From positions 22,202-29,770 of the forward strand of contig DKYC01000005.1 in assembly GCA_002492295.1 (NCBI GenBank): a DNA stretch of 7,569 nt. The letters run 5' to 3'. Origin of the DNA: Lachnospiraceae bacterium UBA7110 (GTDB lineage Bacteria; Bacillota; Clostridia; Lachnospirales; Lachnospiraceae). Below the pieces are notes generated by a model that worked only from the letters and a program-made list of their open reading frames with translations, was not told where the DNA came from and ran no database searches. Below, in pieces: positions 5,051 through 7,569 of the stretch; the first letter of the stretch is position 1; every line of letters starts with the position of its first letter. A program made the position numbers and the translations under genes.

Positions 5051-6442
5051 CTATTCACCTTTTATTTCTTTAATATACGTTTCCGATTTTCTCGCTTTCT
5101 CCGTATTCGGAAACAGCTCGATGACCTGTTCATAAATATCCAATGCCTTCTGCGTTTCCCCTTTTTTATTGTAAGCATTTCCCAAATTGTACAATGCTTC
5201 CCCATTCTTTGGATTATAGTCATACGCCCTTGACAGATTTATGATTGCAGTGTCATAATCCTCCGTCCGAAACGCATCATAGCCAACATTGTAGCTCTCT
5301 CTTGCAACAACAGGTCCTATGCCTTCTTTTACGGCATTGTAAAGGTTTCTGAAACTCTCTGTCGCCTCATTCGCCAAATACTCCTGGTCAATCAGTTCCA
5401 GCGCGTCGGCAATCGCAAGCTCATCCTGTGTCTTATTCATGTACATCAATGCCGCCTCAATCAAATCCGTATTTGCTTCGATTGCCGCATTTGCCTCCTG
5501 CGCTGCATTCAGACTGTTTGTAAGGTCCATTTTTTCTTCCGTCAGCTGACTGATCTGCGTCGTAAGTTCATTCACTTCTACGGTTTTCGCATCAAGCTGT
5601 TCGCTTACTTCCCGATATTTATCATTTGATTCGTTCCTTACCTGCTGTATCTGTGATGGCAGCACCAAAAACCACGCAATACTCACACCCAATGCAATTC
5701 CAATTACAATATTCAAAATCGTCTGCAGCCCTGCCGCTTCCTTCTTGCCGACCGGCTGTATTACGGTCTCATTACCGCTTTGGTAGACAACTGCATCCCT
5801 TCTGCGTTTGGTGCGCTCCTCCTCCGCAGGCATCATTTCATCCACTTCTTTCAGGTAACGAAGTGTAATTGTATTATTCGCGTCAATCCTTAGCGCCCGT
5901 TCAAGCTCCTTTTTTGCCTTCTCCCACTCCTGACTGTTGATATACAAAAGCGCCAGAAGCTGTCTTGCCTGAACAAACTTCGGATTCATTGATATCACTT
6001 TTTTCAGCTGTATCACTGCCAAATCCTGACCGTCCTGCTGGCAGTACATAAGTGCCATATTGTATTTCTTTATTGTCTGCTTGTATGTATCAAGCCGTCC
6101 GGGATTATTCTGCAGCATCCCGATATAGTCATCGGCAATATTTTTCTCACTGCGCGTATTCTGACTCATAATCCACTCGCTGAGCGCCGCTACAACCTCT
6201 CCCCGCTCAAAATACACAAGTCCCAAAAGGTTTCTTGCATCAATATGGTTTTTATTCAATTTCAAACACTGCCTAAGGCTCGTCACGGCTCCCGATAAAT
6301 CACGTACCTGTGCCTTCTCAAGACCGTCATTATAAAAACGGTTTGCAGCGTACATTATCTTTTTATATAATCCCACATCCGCCCCACAGTTGGTACAGAA
6401 ATCCTTCTCCGTAAGGAGGCATCTACATTTATAACAAAACAT
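5051..6442 (-). CDS. Zinc-ribbon, TPR, single-pass membrane protein
   Basis: This is a 463-residue protein of unknown function with a clear modular layout. Residues 3-19 form a zinc ribbon (C3, C6, C16, C19). Residues about 30-205 are TPR helices, including NHIDARNLLGLVYFERGEVV (65-84) and KFVQARQLLALLYINSQEWE (155-174). A Lys/Arg-rich stretch (211-215) precedes one transmembrane segment (about 240-262). Residues 266-320 are a predicted coiled coil, and 381-458 hold more TPRs (YNPKNGEALYNLGNAYNKKG). Basic residues before the membrane segment predict a cytosolic N-terminus and an external C-terminal half. I start at the ATG at 6440-6442 with AGGTGG 8 nt upstream; an in-frame GTG at 6452-6454 preceded by GGGAG would add four residues. 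I recall similar proteins in Lachnospiraceae, not searched. It follows the small protein gene and ends at a terminator ahead of spoIIAA; a sporulation link is unproven. Confidence 0.85.
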   Translation of the reverse strand: MFCYKCRCLLTEKDFCTNCGADVGLYKKIMYAANRFYNDGLEKAQVRDLSGAVTSLRQCLKLNKNHIDARNLLGLVYFERGEVVAALSEWIMSQNTRSEKNIADDYIGMLQNNPGRLDTYKQTIKKYNMALMYCQQDGQDLAVIQLKKVISMNPKFVQARQLLALLYINSQEWEKAKKELERALRIDANNTITLRYLKEVDEMMPAEEERTKRRRDAVVYQSGNETVIQPVGKKEAAGLQTILNIVIGIALGVSIAWFLVLPSQIQQVRNESNDKYREVSEQLDAKTVEVNELTTQISQLTEEKMDLTNSLNAAQEANAAIEANTDLIEAALMYMNKTQDELAIADALELIDQEYLANEATESFRNLYNAVKEGIGPVVARESYNVGYDAFRTEDYDTAIINLSRAYDYNPKNGEALYNLGNAYNKKGETQKALDIYEQVIELFPNTEKARKSETYIKEIKGE

Positions 6443-6493
6443 ACCAAGTTCCACCTAACTCCCATCTGTCTTTTATCACATACACCCGGACTT

Positions 6494-6637
6494 CTACGAT
6501 TCCTCCGTAGCTTCCTTGACAAATTTGACAAGTACGTCAGCCAAATCTGTTACCTCCTGATTATAAATCGCATCTTCCACTTCTTCCATCTCAAGGCTTG
6601 GGTGAAATTTCTTCAATTCTTCTTCGAAATCTATCAT
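6494..6637 (-). CDS. Small acidic protein of 47 residues, function unknown
   Basis: A short minus-strand frame runs from the ATG at 6635-6637 to TAG at 6494-6496. It begins MIDFEEELKKFHPSLEMEEV and ends in KEATEES. It has 15 acidic residues, four lysines and no arginine. It looks helical and soluble, with no signal peptide or membrane segment. AAAGGAG (6651-6657) precedes it, though the gap from GGAG to ATG is long at 13 nt. It fills the space between folC (42 bp upstream) and the TPR gene (51 bp downstream) on the same strand, so it is probably cotranscribed. I think similar small proteins occur next to the TPR gene in related bacteria, but that is memory only. No function is assigned. Confidence 0.7.
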   Translation of the reverse strand: MIDFEEELKKFHPSLEMEEVEDAIYNQEVTDLADVLVKFVKEATEES

Positions 6638-6679
6638 AATAACCGCTTTTCTCCTTTCTCAAGCTACACGCTCCGCGGA

Positions 6680-7569
6680 CTATCCGTTTTGCTCTTCTAA
6701 CAGCCTGCGCACCGCTCCCGCAAGATACAGCGAACCCACAATATAAATATCACGTACCCGGCTGCTTCTTTTCTCCAGACAATACAGTACCGCATCCTCT
6801 ATCCGCTCAAGCACATGTACCTCTTTATCCGTATAACGACGAAACTGCTCCGCGAGCATTTGCAGTTCGGCTCCGCGTTCATCAGGAATATGCGTCAGCA
6901 CAAATTCCGCCACCCGGTCAAGGCTGCAAAGCTGCCCTATCATTTTATCATACTGCTTATCCCGCATGACAGAAAAAACCAGCATACAGTCTCCCTTATC
7001 CGCGGCATTTTTGAGCGAATACACAAATGCCTCAATTCCGTCCTCGTTATGTGCACCATCTATATATACGTCAGGCAGCAGTTCCTCCATGCGTCCGGGC
7101 CAGCGCATCCTTTGGATGCCCTCCTTTACATGAAGCATGCCGAAACCGCACTCCTGCACCAGCACCTCACAGGCTCTTACCGCAAGCGCGGCATTCTCCG
7201 CCTGATACAGCGCAGGAGTATTTATAATCATTCTACCATAATCATAATACCGACTGACAACAGAAAAATCAATGCATTTTTTCTTAATTTCATTTATTTT
7301 ATATTCCTTTTTTGACACAGGATAACAGTTTGAACCGCATTCCGACGCTTTTTTTGTGATAACGTCAAAAGCCTCCTTTTTTTGCCCCCAAAATACGACA
7401 GGCACATGCGGCTTTATAATGCCCGCCTTTTCATACGCAATCTGCCCTATCGTATTCCCGAGATACGCTACATGGTCAAGCCCTATTTCCGTAATAATGC
7501 ACAGTGTGGGATTTTCAATCACATTTGTCGTATCAAGCCGCCCCCCAAGACCCGTTTCCAGCACGGTAA
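6680..7569 (-). CDS. folC: Folylpolyglutamate synthase / dihydrofolate synthase (partial, N-terminus off right edge)
   Basis: The frame is open from the right edge to TAG at 6680-6682, giving about 296 residues of a family usually near 430. The missing part includes the N-terminal P-loop (GTxGKGS). Visible Mur-ligase/FolC motifs, numbered from the GTG codon at 7564, are VLETGLGGRLDTTNV (1-15), TEIGLDHVAYLGNT (25-38), AYEKAGIIKP (43-52) with K46 at the carbamylated-lysine position, RWPGRME (154-160) linking to the C-terminal domain, and DGAHNEDG (169-176). The GTG at 7564 is an internal valine codon and not the start: the preceding codon is threonine and the motif continues past the edge. The enzyme adds glutamate to folates and, in many bacteria, also to dihydropteroate. 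It leads an apparent transcription unit with the small protein and the TPR gene. Confidence 0.95.
   Translation of the reverse strand, partial: TVLETGLGGRLDTTNVIENPTLCIITEIGLDHVAYLGNTIGQIAYEKAGIIKPHVPVVFWGQKKEAFDVITKKASECGSNCYPVSKKEYKINEIKKKCIDFSVVSRYYDYGRMIINTPALYQAENAALAVRACEVLVQECGFGMLHVKEGIQRMRWPGRMEELLPDVYIDGAHNEDGIEAFVYSLKNAADKGDCMLVFSVMRDKQYDKMIGQLCSLDRVAEFVLTHIPDERGAELQMLAEQFRRYTDKEVHVLERIEDAVLYCLEKRSSRVRDIYIVGSLYLAGAVRRLLEEQNG

Noticed and set aside
6815..7315. 166-codon open frame on the plus strand opposite folC
   Set aside because: The composition is that of an antisense shadow, and folC motifs run through the whole minus-strand region.
7562..7564. GTG at 7564 as the start codon of folC
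   Set aside because: The frame stays open to the window edge, the conserved strand before ETGLGGRLD continues upstream, and the ATP-binding N-terminal domain would otherwise be missing. The gene is simply cut by the window.

Overview
The window looks like chromosomal DNA of an endospore-forming, probably motile, anaerobic Firmicute. The complete spoIIA operon (spoIIAA-spoIIAB-sigF) shows a sporulation lineage. Moderate GC content, strong AGGAGG-type ribosome sites, an uncharacterised clostridial-type protein and a zinc-ribbon/TPR membrane protein all point to Clostridia, most likely Lachnospiraceae. That placement is inference. A near-ideal sigma-D (flagellar-type) promoter suggests the host also carries a motility regulon.

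Layout, left to right. Positions 1-1462 (minus) hold most of an Orn/Lys/Arg decarboxylase-family PLP enzyme whose C-terminus is off the left edge. A 185-bp divergent intergenic region (1463-1647) holds a good sigma-A promoter for the decarboxylase, a leader of about 118 nt rich in inverted repeats, and weaker promoter signals for the plus-strand gene. Positions 1648-2463 (plus) encode a PHP-domain metal-dependent phosphoesterase; its end overlaps by 20 bp, tail to tail, an uncharacterised protein gene on the minus strand (2444-3295). That gene has its own sigma-D-like promoter and a hairpin in its leader. Upstream of it on the minus strand are sigF (3392-4144), spoIIAB (4148-4609) and spoIIAA (4657-4971). 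A strong intrinsic terminator (4999-5026) separates spoIIAA from a zinc-ribbon/TPR/transmembrane/coiled-coil/TPR protein (5051-6442). Before that come a 47-codon acidic small protein (6494-6637) and the C-terminal two thirds of folC (6680-7569), whose 5' end is off the right edge.

How the genes work together. SpoIIAA, SpoIIAB and sigma-F form the partner-switching module that turns on forespore transcription. SpoIIAB binds and inhibits sigma-F and phosphorylates SpoIIAA; unphosphorylated SpoIIAA frees sigma-F. The folC, small-protein and TPR genes are closely spaced and probably form one transcription unit ending at the terminator. Only 27 bp separate the terminator's T-tract from the spoIIAA start, so how spoIIA is transcribed here is an open question. 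The decarboxylase and PHP genes look like separate metabolic units.

There is no rRNA, tRNA, CRISPR array, insertion sequence or phage signature, and no gene-free stretch longer than 300 bp. The most noteworthy points are the sigma-D-type promoter on the uncharacterised gene, the terminator packed against spoIIAA, the uncharacterised small protein and TPR pair, and the structured decarboxylase leader.
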